A stretch of 64,000 bases of DNA, from positions 53,726,432 through 53,790,431 of the forward strand of contig JACSVZ010000002.1 of assembly GCA_014706295.1 (NCBI GenBank), written 5' to 3'. This DNA is from Lycocorax pyrrhopterus obiensis. Its lineage: Eukaryota; Chordata; Aves; Passeriformes; Paradisaeidae. Position 1 is the stretch's first letter; the number at the start of each line of letters is the position of its first letter. Below, one piece after another: positions 1-11,905 of the stretch. A model generated the notes under the pieces. It had not been told where the DNA came from. It did not search any database and saw nothing but the letters and a program-made list of their open reading frames with translations. Made by a program: the position numbers and the translations under genes.

Positions 1-693
1 AAAGAAAAGCAGATGAGCCTTTTATCATGGGGAAACAAATCTAGTGTTTTCCTGTGCTTAAACTTTAGTGTTAGCGTGACTTTTCTTCAAGGTGTCGAGT
101 ACCTAATCTATAAAATGAATGGGTGGTGGTTTTGTCAGGAGTGGGTCCTCTGGTGGCTTGCACTGTAGGTATGAGGTCTGCATATACCATTCTTATGTGT
201 ATCGCAGGGCTGAGATGCTGCAGTTCTTCGTGAGATAAAGTAGTCAAGCTGAAAATGAAACAAAGCTCCAACTGTATCCCTCCTTGTGTTTAGCAGAGAT
301 AAACTACAGTGGAGTCTCAGTGCTGCTCCGTTTGGCTTCTGGCAGCAGCTTTAATTGGTAAAATGCAGATTTTTTTTTTGATCAAGAGAGGATTTTTCTT
401 GTTATCAGTCTGGAGCATCTTATTTCAAGATGAAAAGGCTTCGCTGAATTACAGATGCCAACATTTTTACAAAGCACTTCGGCGATTGACATCTCAAAGA
501 GAAAGTATGATTTATTAGCCTATAATGGCTAACACTCAGCACTGGGCTAGGTCCCACTGATTTGTGAAATTGCTTAATATGAATTGCCTTTTTGTGCAAT
601 TCAAGCCCCAGGTTTTTCAAATAAACTTAGAATATAAAGTGTATGAAACATTACATACCTGAAAAGGGAGAAGGGTAATGGGACTGTGTTGCT

Positions 694-798
694 AAAAAGA
701 AAAGAAAAGCAAAAGGAAGAAAGGGATAAAGAAAGAGAGAGAGAGAAAGAAAGGAAAAAAGAAAAAGAGAAAGAAAAGAGACAGAAAAAAAATAGAAA
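694..798 (+). repeat. polypurine (GA/A-rich) tract
   Basis: Nearly all positions are A or G; 728-781 is an uninterrupted 54-base purine run with GA and GAAA units. This is low-complexity DNA of the sort that can form triplex DNA. No coding potential. Confidence 0.9.
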
Positions 799-829
799 GA
801 CCTATTTCTAAATCCATCTTGGTGGTGCT

Positions 830-1035
830 TTTTTACAGTAGTTTGGTTGAAATGTTGGCAGGGTAAAGATTAATAACAAGCCTTGTCGCTATCAGTACTT
901 GCTTGTCGATTCTCTGTAACAGGGCTGTCTGTTCAGCATGGAAATTATTGATTAAATAAAAATTGCTATTAGATTGTGATGTGATCCATAATCACAAACA
1001 ATGGTGGACATTCTTCTTTCAGATCCCAAGCCATG
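830..1035. promoter_or_regulatory. candidate conserved non-coding element with homeodomain and SOX-like motifs
   Basis: An AT-rich, repeat-free stretch with several transcription-factor-like words close together: TTGATTAAAT near 950, TGATGTGATC near 976, TAATCAC near 990 and ACAATGG near 998. GLI3 introns are known to hold conserved tissue-specific enhancers in vertebrates, so an enhancer is plausible. The call rests on composition and motif density only; I could not test conservation. Confidence 0.25.
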
Positions 1036-4000
1036 CATCAAGTTTTTCCTTGCAGCAATTTATATTGTGCTGACACTCACACCCATTAGGCTTTTATCCT
1101 CTCCTACATGTGCCAAGAAAGCATGAAAAGAAAGAACAGCAGCAGCACAGCAGCAGGTAGGCACTCACTAAATTTTCAGAAAGAAGCACAGTACAGATAA
1201 GTCTGTCCTTTGCTTCTGGTTAGCACCTTACCTCAGCAGTGATTCCTGCCAGATAAGGGCAACACACCTTGAATGCATCCAGGGAGGTCCAGTATAGTTT
1301 GCAGAGGGGAGGGTTGTGGTGTATTATTTTAGGATTCTGTAGCGTGAAGGACAAGTGTCTTTCCCATATTTATTTAGCTCTGATGCTTCCTAATTTGAGG
1401 AATCCAGGATTGGAGCACATCACTTAGAACTGCATTACTTTAGGCTGAATTAATTAAAAAGATGATATCTCACTCTTCACAGCACATGTGAGCATGGTAC
1501 CAACTTTCTTTCTCCTGTGAAAGCCTTTGTCTAAAACTAAAGGAAACTTAGTGGAAAAAAAAATTGAGAGTTTGGCTACTTATAGGAGCTTCTCTGTCCT
1601 TTGTTTCAGAATACCTTAAACAACATATGTATGTCAGAACTGATCAAGCCCACCTGGCCTGGCTGCTAGGGAGAGGCATTCCTGTAGCTCTGGTCTGTTC
1701 ATTGCAGAGTGTTTTGCCAGTTACCAGCAGCAGGCAGGATTACTACAAGAGTTCTATACCTCTGTACAAGAGCTGAGAGTAGAGAATCTCAATACACTGT
1801 GGATATGCAGTGATTTTGTTGTTTTTGTTAGCGTAAGTTTTCTTAAAGTGAAGGCTTTATCCTTTAAACTGTTATCAGCTAATTACTGAACAATGTATTG
1901 TACAATTTCTCTACCTCACTGCCATTGGGGTAGTGTTTACATTTCTTTATTGTGCCTATATTATTGGTAATATTGCCTCAGATAACCAAGAAAACCCTGC
2001 CATTTGCCACATTATATTCAGCTTTAAAGTGTTTAACAGTGAGCTTAGCTTACTCCATTATGCAGGGCAAGTGTGAAGTTTTCAGGCTTGGCCACTGTCA
2101 TTTAAATCAAGAGACCACTTCATTTTGCAAAGTCGAAGCATGTGCCTTGCACGCCTCCCTCCAGTGCAGCCACTTTCTCCGCATGGATCAGAGCCAAGGG
2201 ATTACCAGCCAGGAAATTAATTGCCGAGGGGATTCCGACACTTCTGGTTAGTAAAAAAGCCTGAACAAAGAAGTGTGTTTTATATGACATTCTGAAGGCG
2301 CCAGGCTCCAGTTCTGATAAGTTTTTGGATGAGGAAGAGTTACAGAGATACAGGACTGCCCTCTGGTTTGCTGCTGCAGTTTTCTGTGGTTGACTGCCAG
2401 CACAAGTCTGTCCCGTTCAGATGGTGCCACGGTGGTATATAGGGGAAGATAGGAATCTTTGAGATAAACTAGACTATTTAGGATTGATTTTTAGTTACCA
2501 AAAGCCCTTGTAAGTTCAGTGGAAGTCAATTAAAGTTAGTGTGTGGAATGCAGGGGCAGAAAAAAAATTGGCCTTGGCTCTTTCCTAAGTGTGTTAAGCT
2601 ATACTCCCATGTTCTGCTAAGAAGTCCTGCACAGTTTTCATTGCAACAGCTCAAACATACATCCTTAGACACAATGCAGGACTGTTTATGGCATGTATGA
2701 GAGGATAGAAAAATGTTATCACATGGCAAAAAAAGATGAAAGAAGGTAACACTGTTGCTGCTGCTGCCTGAAATATCAAGTGTGGCTAACTGTTAAAATG
2801 GGACAGAGACCTTTGCTAGCCCTGAATTCACTAGGAGGTGACAGGGATGACCAAGCCTAGCATGGATGCAGAAGGGAAATTCTAAGCAGACATCCGGTAA
2901 AAAAAACCCAAGGGGAGTCTTAGAGCAGCAATAAACTGTTGCATGTGCTGAAGCTTGTTAGACGTGTTTCTTGGAGGTGTTAGGAGGAAGAGCCCAAATT
3001 ACTTCCTTCAGTCCAGTTGTGATGTCCTGGCTTTAACACACTGCTGCTTCTGTCAGATACTGAGGCTGGATTAATTCTATCAGGATCTCCTCTGTGATGA
3101 AATATATGTTAAAACATTTATTGCCTAGTAAAGATTTTGGCATTGCTTATCACTGCCAGCATTTTTCTTTGTAGTTCCTGTGAATAGTGTTCTGTGTTTT
3201 TAAGTCACTATATTCCCAGTTTTTGTAGGGGTTTTTAGTGCCTTTCATTGCTAAACGTGGATCGGGCACTATCTCTAATCTGAACTGCAGCTTTCATAGT
3301 TTATGTATAAGGAGACACTAAGTGCATTTATTGAAAAAAAAAGCTGTTATTCAATAGTCTCTTTCTGCAGACAAAGCATTGGTATTTTTATCATATGAAC
3401 AATTTGTATGTGTCCATGTGGTAAGCATAAGGGCTCGCTTTACAAAAAATTAGAAAGATTTACTGATTGATTTACACAGGAAGATCCTGCTGAGGAGTAT
3501 ATTTTCTTTCATTTTAAGTGAATCACTGTTAGCTGTGCTGTAATTATTAATAAAGTACTAAAAGTAGAAGAAAGTGCATGGTTTTACAAAATCTGGTCCA
3601 AGGTTAAACTAAAGGAGGTGCATGTTTTTCAGCAAGTCCTGTCTACATGCTTAGTGCTAGTGCGCATATGCTTAATGCACCCTGAAAAGCAGATCCCATT
3701 TAAATATCTGACTTTTATGTTGGTCTTTATCCCCTTTAGGAGCAAAGGATTTTCAGTAAAAGAGGCAGTGGTTTAACTTTTTCGTAAGGGATCGAGTATT
3801 TTGCTTATCTTTCTGCATAGATAGATGACCCATTGTAGCACTCCTGGAGTTTGGAAGAATTCAAAATCTTGTTAAAAGGGTACTGTTTAGCTTTTCCTTA
3901 TTTTCTCTTGCTGTAGCCTTTAATAGGTTTCTAAGTTGGTTCATGGGATTAAGCAGTTTGTCTCTGCTAATAAAAAATCTTATAAAGCTGCTGTAATATA

Positions 4001-7000
4001 CAGTTACATTTTAACTCAAAGAGCCTGTTGATTCTAAACTGGTTCCAGTGTATTTCCAAACCCATGCACTGAAAGGCAGTGTAAATTTTAACAGATTTTT
4101 GTCATTACAGCCTTACAATTTTTATAAAACAGCTCTGTCTTTATACATTCATTTGGTGCACCAGTTGTTGGGATATTTTGCTGGGTACTTTTTTCTTCCA
4201 TTTTTTTTGCTTCCCTAGGTATCTTTACTCTTGAACTTTTATTTCTTGGCTCCACCACTCTGGTCTGTGCTGTGGAATGTAAAGATTATGAATCTCTTCC
4301 AATTTTATTTTCTTGTGAACATGCCCTATGTTAAAGGAGAATATTATTACTTTTAGCATGGTTTGAACCCACAGCTCAATAACTAACTATAAGAGTTGCT
4401 AAAGCCCCACTCCTGCAGAGAGCTCAGTGTGTTTGGACCCAGTCAAATTTAATGGGCTCCAGGCTGCCATAAGAGCTCATGTCAGCAGAGCAGCTCACAG
4501 AACCAGGATCAGGGCATCTTGGCCAGGAGCAATGGCTGGAATTTATCAAAGCCAAACAATATGGGGGGAGAACAGTTAATTTCAGGTTTAATATATACAG
4601 CAGGTCTGATTTCCATTGAAGTCAGATGAGTTATGGTTGCAGGAAGGAGGTCTATAGTTTTTTGTCTTCTGCAGAAATGTGGGAAAACATCCAAAGTATT
4701 TAGTTCTGCCTCGTGTGTGCTGGTGTGCTTCTGTCAAAAGCAGGAACGGTATTTTCGTTCTTCATACTATTTGCAAATAAGATGAAATACCTTATTGTAA
4801 TGCCTCTTTATGATTACTTCCTTCTCATGTGTGCTGGCAGGAGTCCTCTGTGGTCTGTCTTTGCCAGTGAGAAAAATCCAGAAATAGAATATATGCTTTT
4901 AAGTGTGTTACACTAACATCTGTAGCAGTGCTAAGTGTTGAGCTGTTCAAGTTTTTAAATTTTTTTTTAAGGTAGGTCCTGTATGTTTTTGTTAAAGATT
5001 GTACACAGCTGTACGTGAGTTCAGATTTGTAAAGAAGAATAAGCCATTGCTTGCCTTGGGTACTGCCTGTGAGGGAGATTTTTAACACGGTTTTCCTGGA
5101 AATTCTCCAGCAGTTGCACGTAAAATCAATTTTTATCCTTAAATGCAAAGATTGTGAAGCAGAAAATTTTGAAGTTGAGCCTCAGGTGGTTTTCTCTCCT
5201 TCCATATTCAGCCAGTCCTAGAAGATATCAGACAGTACATTTTCTAGGCAACATTCACCGGCAGTCTTAGAAGCTGTGAAGGGCAGATGTTTGGCCCATC
5301 TTTACCCTCTTCCCCATCTTAGTGTAGGAAAACCTCTCCCCTGTTTGTGCACTACTGCTTTGACTAGTTTGAGAGAGGAATGTCTAATGGATTTGAGGGG
5401 AATGTGGAGCTCTTTGCAGTGTGAATTTTCTCTCTTGTGAGCTTATGACTTGAACAGGCATTGCATCTCCTTGCAATCATGCTGTAGAGGTGTTTCCTGA
5501 AGGCAGGAGTCCTTCCTGCAGCTCAAGCTGTAGAATTCCTGCCTGTAGCCGCCTCTCAGAAAGCCTGTGGGGAGAGCTTAGGTGCATATGTGATGGAGAA
5601 GAATGAGAGAAAAGCAGGCACAACAGGCTGAAGATCATCAGTGCAGAACTAGGGTATAAGATTTGGGGAAGACCACTGTCATTGGCTATTGCACTGTAGA
5701 GACCAACATCACAGTTTCATCACATAGTCAGCAGTGGGTCTTAAACCCTTCAGCAAATGGCCTTTGTCAACTTTCTTCTTCCAGCCCTGGTCTTTGGAGC
5801 CAAGTTTGAATTCTCTATCACTGGTACACACTTCACCTGTCTTTTTTCTCCTTCTGCTTTTCTCCTTGCTACTCTGTCTTTGGTCTCTTGGTTTATGCTG
5901 CAGGCACCAAATTACCCTATATTTTTCTCATAGGACCTTTACATAGAAGACAGGTGAAATGTAGGTGTAATTGGGGCACCTAAATGTGAAGAGCATTAAA
6001 AAAACAAAGTAGAAGTGAGCCAAACACACATATATAAGATTATTTTTGTAAAAGTGAATTCTGTACATTGCTGAAGTCTTGGTGAAGTTGAAAGTTGTAA
6101 TGGAGTTGTACCTGTGATGTTGCCTTTTAACAAGGAAAAACCCTACAGCAAAAGGCTTTTGTGCAGTTAGCACAGCAGTTCAGATGCTCAGAGCAGCTCT
6201 CAGCCTGTGTGTTCAAACACACACAGTTTACACCAAGAAAGATCCTGGAGCAAGTGGAAGCTGGAGGAGAGTTTGCCAGCACCCATGCAGTGGTGTGGAG
6301 TGTGTAACGACCTGCAGGAGCTGTGCAGGGAGTGCTGCGGCGGAGGCAGCCAGGAGGGCAGGTGGGAGAGCTGGGAAGCACTGCAAACAGCAGACAGGTA
6401 GGAAAAGGTGGTTGGGAGAAACACCAGGAGTGCTCAGCTTGTGGTTGGCCCCTTGTACTCTTCCAGGAGCACTGCAGGAACCCTTCTTCCCTACAGGCTC
6501 CTTCATCCCAGTGCCCCAAGGACTTGTCATCCTCATGAAACCCTTTAGCATCTCTCCCTGCTTCAGCAGATCTCAGGAGAGTAGGGCTTCTCCTTGGAGA
6601 GCAGAGTTTTAACGAAAACATCTCTGAGAACAATTGACTTGAGCATTTGGCTTGTGGTTTCCACTACCAGTTCCTTCTCTGCTGCAGCCTCACAAAAATG
6701 CGATTAGCCTGTCCTTGGACAAGTCACAGATTGGGCAGGTGGTTGAAGAGAGAGGTGGAGCTTTTTTTTTTTTTTTACATTGCTAAAATGGGGAAGCTGT
6801 GATACTTTGCTTGAACTGAGGCAAATACAACACAGAGCATCACTGCTGGAGGAGATGGTAAAGCCCAGTTATCATGGCAGCATGCATTGAAAAATTACTT
6901 CTCTACAGCTGGAAAAAAAAAAAGAGTAAAGAAAGCTGGAATTCCTGTACCATACCAGCTTCTCCTATTAGCGTCCCAGCTAGTAATACAAGAATGCATG

Positions 7001-9007
7001 TTTAAACAAAAACAAGGCACTTGATTTTTGGCAGAATTATGGAGGAGAACATCAGAGAAGAAACAAACCTGAGAGTCATCAAAGCACCTTTCCTACCACT
7101 GTAAAACGGGAATGATTAATGTCCACAACATTTATGTTGATGTCCTGGCAGAATCTCATTTATTAGATTTTCAGGTTTAGCAAATAAAGATGCAATTTCT
7201 GCCCATTGCTTTATAGCTCCATGCTCTGACACAGGAAATCAAGGGAGAGCTGTAAAACATTGCCCTTGATGGTGCTGCATTTTGCTGCTAACAGACTTAA
7301 CTGTACTGTATACATGAATATATGTATATTAAATGAAACAAGAACAAGATGTGATCTTATTGAGAAAGAATCCTTGCAATATCCCATAAGTTCCATTCAC
7401 TCCACAGAATATCCCAGAGCCTACCAAAAAGCTGTCCAAAACCTGGAAACAGATACAGGCTGAGGGAGTTGGTTCCCAGCCTGACGAGCAAGCTGTGTTT
7501 GCCCTGTTGGCATTCTGTCACATCCATACTGGATAACTACTATATCAGAGATTAAAAGAAGGTCATGCTGTATTATGAACCACTGTCTTTATTTTTAGGA
7601 TTAGATAACTTTTCTCTTTTTTTTCCCCCCACTGATTCTCTTTATGTCCTAAGGGCAGATCCTTTCTCTTGGGTCAGGAATGTAATAAGGCAGGTTTTCC
7701 TCTCTCCAGGATATTGTGTCTGTCTCACTGTGTTTAAATTGCCACAGAAAGCTCTTCTGAGCAAAATACAGTATTTTCTTTGTACAAGAGCCAATGATTG
7801 ACGTATCCGTGGGGACTTCTCTGTCTTTAGCATTTAAACATACAAGTTGGATCTGTTTAACCTATTGATAGGCAACGAAGGATTTACTGCAAGAGAACAA
7901 AAGGAGAAACAGAAAGAAAATACCTTTTTTTTTTAACTGGGGGATTTAGAAATTTTATTGCTGTTGTTAGGGCAGAGAGATGAAAAAAAATAACCAGACC
8001 TATATTTTCAGCTGAAAGAGGGAGGCGAAAAGCAAACAGTCTTGGTGAGCTGTGTCCTTTGAATTAGCATGTTCCTATTTATTAGTAGTACAGTAGTACA
8101 GACTTCTCCAGTCCCATACGTAAAAAGTCATTTGATTCACCATGGCTTGGTTAAACAGCATTTGAGGCAAAAAGATGATTCCTGCTCAGGCATACAGTAA
8201 ACTCCACAAAATGCAAAAGTTCATAAGTTATTATTAGTTCGATTGCTCTTGGCCTTATGCATCCCCTTCTTCTGAACTTGTATGCCCCATGAAACAGGGA
8301 CACAGTGTCTGTCCATGTGTTGCACTGAACCCCAGATCTTTACTAAATTTTTAAATATGACTGTAAACCCAGTCTTCTCCCAGTGGCAGCTGTGCTGGTC
8401 CAGGAAAGCTGTTGACCCCAACTGTTTGTTGCAACATCTCCGAGGTTCCTTTCAGTCTACCATTTATTTGGGAATGCTCTCTCAGACGCTGGAGTCCTCC
8501 TTTCTTACTGTTTCCATCTTCTCTTCCAGCCGTTGGTTTCCATGCTGCCCTTCTCCTATGCCGGTCATCAGTGTCCTATGTACACAGGCTATCTCAAGTT
8601 ATAAATCATCATAATTTTTCAGTTGACTTAGGCTTCTAGTTTTGATCCCTCCCTTTCTTCATTGACTTGCTATTGCCAGTTCTCAAGGGACAGAAATGGG
8701 TATCCAGGACAGCACAGTAATAAATGAGCTTCAAGCATGAATTCAGCTGGAGTGCTGACTGGAGTCTCTTTTCATTCTTATAATTAAGTATTAACAGTCA
8801 TGGACACAGAGTTCAGATGTTAAGTTTGTAAAATAGGTAAGTTACCTTTCCCATTTTCCACATACTGCACTCCTTTTTGAAATAACCATTTTTTAAATGA
8901 AACTTTCTTTACGTAGTGATTTTTTTCTTAATGAGTAAAACATTTTTAGTCACACTGGAGTTACAAATATTTGCAGTATGTATATAATTGTGCTCATGAA
9001 CAATTGT

Positions 9008-9133
9008 CACTCATGAACAAGTGACTACTTTTAGTAGAATCTTAGATTTAGTAGAAATCAAAGATCTAAATACTTCTATGAATGTGGCCTTTAGATTTCC
9101 TGGGCCTTAAGTCTGTGCCTTTACTGTGACCAT
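9008..9133 (+). repeat. direct repeat copy 1, abutting the LTR 5' edge
   Basis: It begins CACTCATGAACAAGTGACTA and ends in CTTTACTGTGACCAT. A second copy is found at 11056-11164. This copy is 17 bases longer because of an internal TTTAGTAGAA duplication; otherwise the two differ at only a few positions. Its end coincides within one or two bases with the first base of the LTR. I do not recognise the family. Confidence 0.85.
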
Positions 9134-9713
9134 GCTTTAATCCTGGTTTTGGCTGGAGATGGAGATAATTTTCTTCCTAGTATCTGGTACATTCTATGTT
9201 TTGGATTCAGTATGAGAATAAGGTTGATAACCTACAGATGTTTTAGTAGTTGCTGAGCAGTGCTACTCTAAGTCAAGGACTTTTCAGTTTCTCATGCTCT
9301 GCCAGGGAGCAGGTGCACAAAATGCTGGGAGGGTGCACAGCTGGGAGCAGCTGAGCCAGACTGACCAAAGGGATATTCCATACCACAGAACATTATGCTT
9401 AGGATATAAACCAGGGGAAGTTGGCTGGGATGCACCGATTGCTGCTCAGGGCCGGGCTGGGCATCAGTGAGCAGGTGGTGACCAAGGGTGTTGTGCATCA
9501 CTTGTTTCTATTGGCTATTATTCATGTCCCTGTTCTTATTCCTCTTTTCACCATTATCATTATTAGTGCTATTATACTTTTTGTTTTGGATTTTAAACTG
9601 TTCTTATCTCAACCCATGGATTTTACCTTTATCCAATTCACCTCATTCTGCTGGCAGGGGCTGGTGGGAATGAACATGGTAGGTAGTTGCTGGCTAGTTT
9701 TAAAACTGCTACA
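9133..9713 (+). mobile_element. solo LTR, avian ERVL-like endogenous retrovirus
   Basis: The block opens with TG and closes with CA, about 581 bases, and carries the landmarks of a common avian ERV LTR: CTGGTTTTGGCTGG near the start, AATTTTCTTCCTAGTA, TCAAGGACTTTTCAGTTTC, CATGCTCTGCCAGGGAGCAG, GGGATATTCCATACCA, a TATA-box-like GGATATAAACC (TATAAA at 9405-9410), CATCACTTGTTTCTAT, then a TTATTATTCAT-type AT-rich stretch and TCTCAACCCATGG. No gag, pol or env-like frame lies beside it, so it is a solo LTR left by recombination. No clear target-site duplication is visible. The family assignment is from memory of avian LTR sequences. Confidence 0.82.
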
Positions 9714-10307
9714 AGTATTAAAACGTCACATTCCTCTCACATGTAACCCAAAAGTATCTGATTATGAAATGTGGCATGCTACTAGTTTTCATTTAGGTTT
9801 GCAATCATGACCACATCTAGGTGGAGCAAGGGGCTTCGTTTGTTAATAGTGGAAAATTTTGAAAATTAAGTGTAGAGATGGAGTGACAAGATCAAACACT
9901 GTGAGGTGAGGAGTGCAGTGCACAGACAGACAATTTAGTGTATTCATTATACACAGAGGAAATTGCTGTGCAGTGCTTTTAAGATCCAGCTGATCTTAAC
10001 TGTATGTATTCCATTTCAGCAGAGGTGTCAAGACTTTGGAGGCACTGACCTTCTTCGGGCCAAATCAGCAAATTGTATAAATTGTCATGTTGCTAATCAG
10101 CATTAAGCAGAGATCTGTCACAACAGCATTTCTTAAATCTTTCATAAAGTATGAAAGACAGCTGCAAGAACTCTAATAGAATAACAACAAATGCATCCAG
10201 AGGAAAGGAAGCAGGACTGGAGATAGTTATCTGAGCTTCTCCATAGGCATGTGCCTATGTGGAAGTGCAGAGTTCTTCATGTACAGCTATAGCTTCGACT
10301 TGGCTTT

Positions 10308-10421
10308 AGGAACTGCAACCAGCTTAAGCATTTATGCCACCATAAGGGCTTAAAGCAGCTTAAGTGCTTCTTCCGTCTCAGGAACTAAAAATGGCTCAAG
10401 TACTTATGCCACCCTAAGGAC
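10308..10421 (+). repeat. degenerate tandem repeat, 72-base period
   Basis: Two diverged units start at 10308 and 10380, each with AGGAACT, then a C/T-TTAAGC or CTCAAGT word, then TTATGCCACC followed by TAAGG. A third partial CAGCTTAAGTGCTT word lies between them. The spacing of AGGAACT words is 72 bases. No known family recognised. Confidence 0.6.
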
Positions 10422-11055
10422 ACAGGGTCAAAAGTGTACTCTCAACTTGAGCAGAAGGGAGGAGACATTGGTCTCTTGGGGCTGTTTAGCCTGGTTATGC
10501 CTGCAAATGATCTTTAGTAAGGAAGGGACAGAGGGATCTGTACCTATTTTCCATCAGATAAGAGGAAATTAAAATGCGTGCATTGTTCTAACAGAGAGTC
10601 ACAGAGGTTAGAGAGAGACTCGATTGCAGTGATTGGAAAGTGTCCGAGAAGTCTGCTGGCAATTTCACTCCATGGAGATGCATCTTTTTTCCTCCTCACA
10701 ATGAGATTTCTATTGTCACAGGAGATTTCCTGGCTCACCAGGCCCTCCTTTATATCCTGACTTTTTTATGATGCTTTTGTCTGTTCATCTTGCTGTGGAT
10801 CATGGAGTCAACCTTTATCAAGATGTTAATGAGATGGTAGGAAGGCCTGTCTGATGTCATCTCTCAGTTGCCTGACTACCTCAAATGGTAACAAGGAGCA
10901 GTGATGAGTCGCATATTGCATCCCTGGGGAGCAGGCAAGCTTGGGGACTTGCTTAAATTCTGCCCCATCACTATTCTGAACACTGATACTCTTCTTGCAG
11001 TCACTTGTCTATCTCAGGAAGCTGTGTAGGTCAAGAACCTCAGACGTATGCACAC

Positions 11056-11164
11056 CACTCATGAACAAGTGACTACTTTTAGTAGAAATCAAAGAGCTAA
11101 ATACTTCTGTGCATGTGGCCTTTAGATTTCCTGGGCCTTAAGTCTCTGCCTTTACTGTGGTCAT
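11056..11164 (+). repeat. direct repeat copy 2
   Basis: A 109-base near copy of 9008-9133, same orientation, about 2.05 kb downstream. Similarity starts at CACTCATGAAC and stops at CTTTACTGTGGTCAT; flanking sequence on either side does not match the flanks of copy 1, so this is a dispersed duplicate, not a large tandem duplication. Confidence 0.85.
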
Positions 11165-11524
11165 CTAGAAGATACTCTTTTCTGAGGTTTGTTGTTAGGA
11201 GAGGTACATTCACAAGCTGTGAGGTACTCAGAGACTTTGGTAATGAGAGAATCTGTACTTACACCTAAGTGGTGACAGGGAAGTTTGAATTCTGTTACAC
11301 CAAGTTTGGTGAGCTCTGGTGTACTTCACATTGTTCTGATCAAGAAGGTTGAAGTTGTATTAGAGCAGGTGAAGAGGCTGAGAGAGCCACTGATGGACTA
11401 ATACAGTCCTCAAAGTGGCAATGGGGAACCTGGGAACAAAATGACAAATGGGACTCAGGGACTTCCCCACCTCAAGCCAAAGCAGGTTAAGGGGGCAATG
11501 AGGACTTGGTCATTGTAGAGAAGA

Positions 11525-11905
11525 CCAGAAGGAACTAGTTTATTTAATCCAGCAAATGAAGACAGAGAGGAGAGTGCTGTCTGCCAGTTAGCTAGGGTGG
11601 GGAAGGGAGAGAACTAAACACTGCAGGGAAGCAGAGCTATTTAAGCTAAAGGATAGTGTTGGCACGAGAACAAATGAATATAAATTGGCTGTGAATAAAT
11701 CGAAGCTAGAAATTAGTTGCTAACCCACAGAAGAGTGAGTTCCTAGAAGCGTCTTCCACTGGGAGCAGAGGGAGCTGATCACCAACGTACTTAGAAGATG
11801 AAGCTCTGTTCATGACCCGGATTATGTGCAGAGGGGATTGCCATAGCGAGGGGATGGGCTTGATGACCAGGAACCTGTTTCTAACTGTATGTGGGCTTAA
11901 GGACA
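11525..11905 (+). mobile_element. old CR1/L3-like LINE 3' fragment
   Basis: The stretch at 11640-11880 follows the 3' end of the CR1-type reverse-transcriptase frame: CTATTTAAGCTAAAGG, then GTTGGCACGAGAACAAATGA (ARTNEYKLAVNKSKLEIS when read), then GAAGAGTGAG, a decayed FWNSLP equivalent, and GGATGGGCTTGATGACC before the end. Several stop codons and frameshifts interrupt it. The match upstream to about 11525 (TTTATTTAATCCAGCAAA) is weaker. It is clearly older than the other CR1 pieces here. Confidence 0.75.

Noticed and set aside
1918..1940. TGCCATTGGGGTAGT, which could read CHWGS like the start of GLI zinc finger 1
   Set aside because: The following residues do not fit EGCSREFDTQ and no splice donor follows at the right place; chance match.
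6127..6633. Overlapping frames of 168 (minus) and 142 (plus) codons
   Set aside because: Several frames on both strands are open over the same GC-rich stretch in a GLI3 intron, with no domain; a sign of low stop density, not genes.
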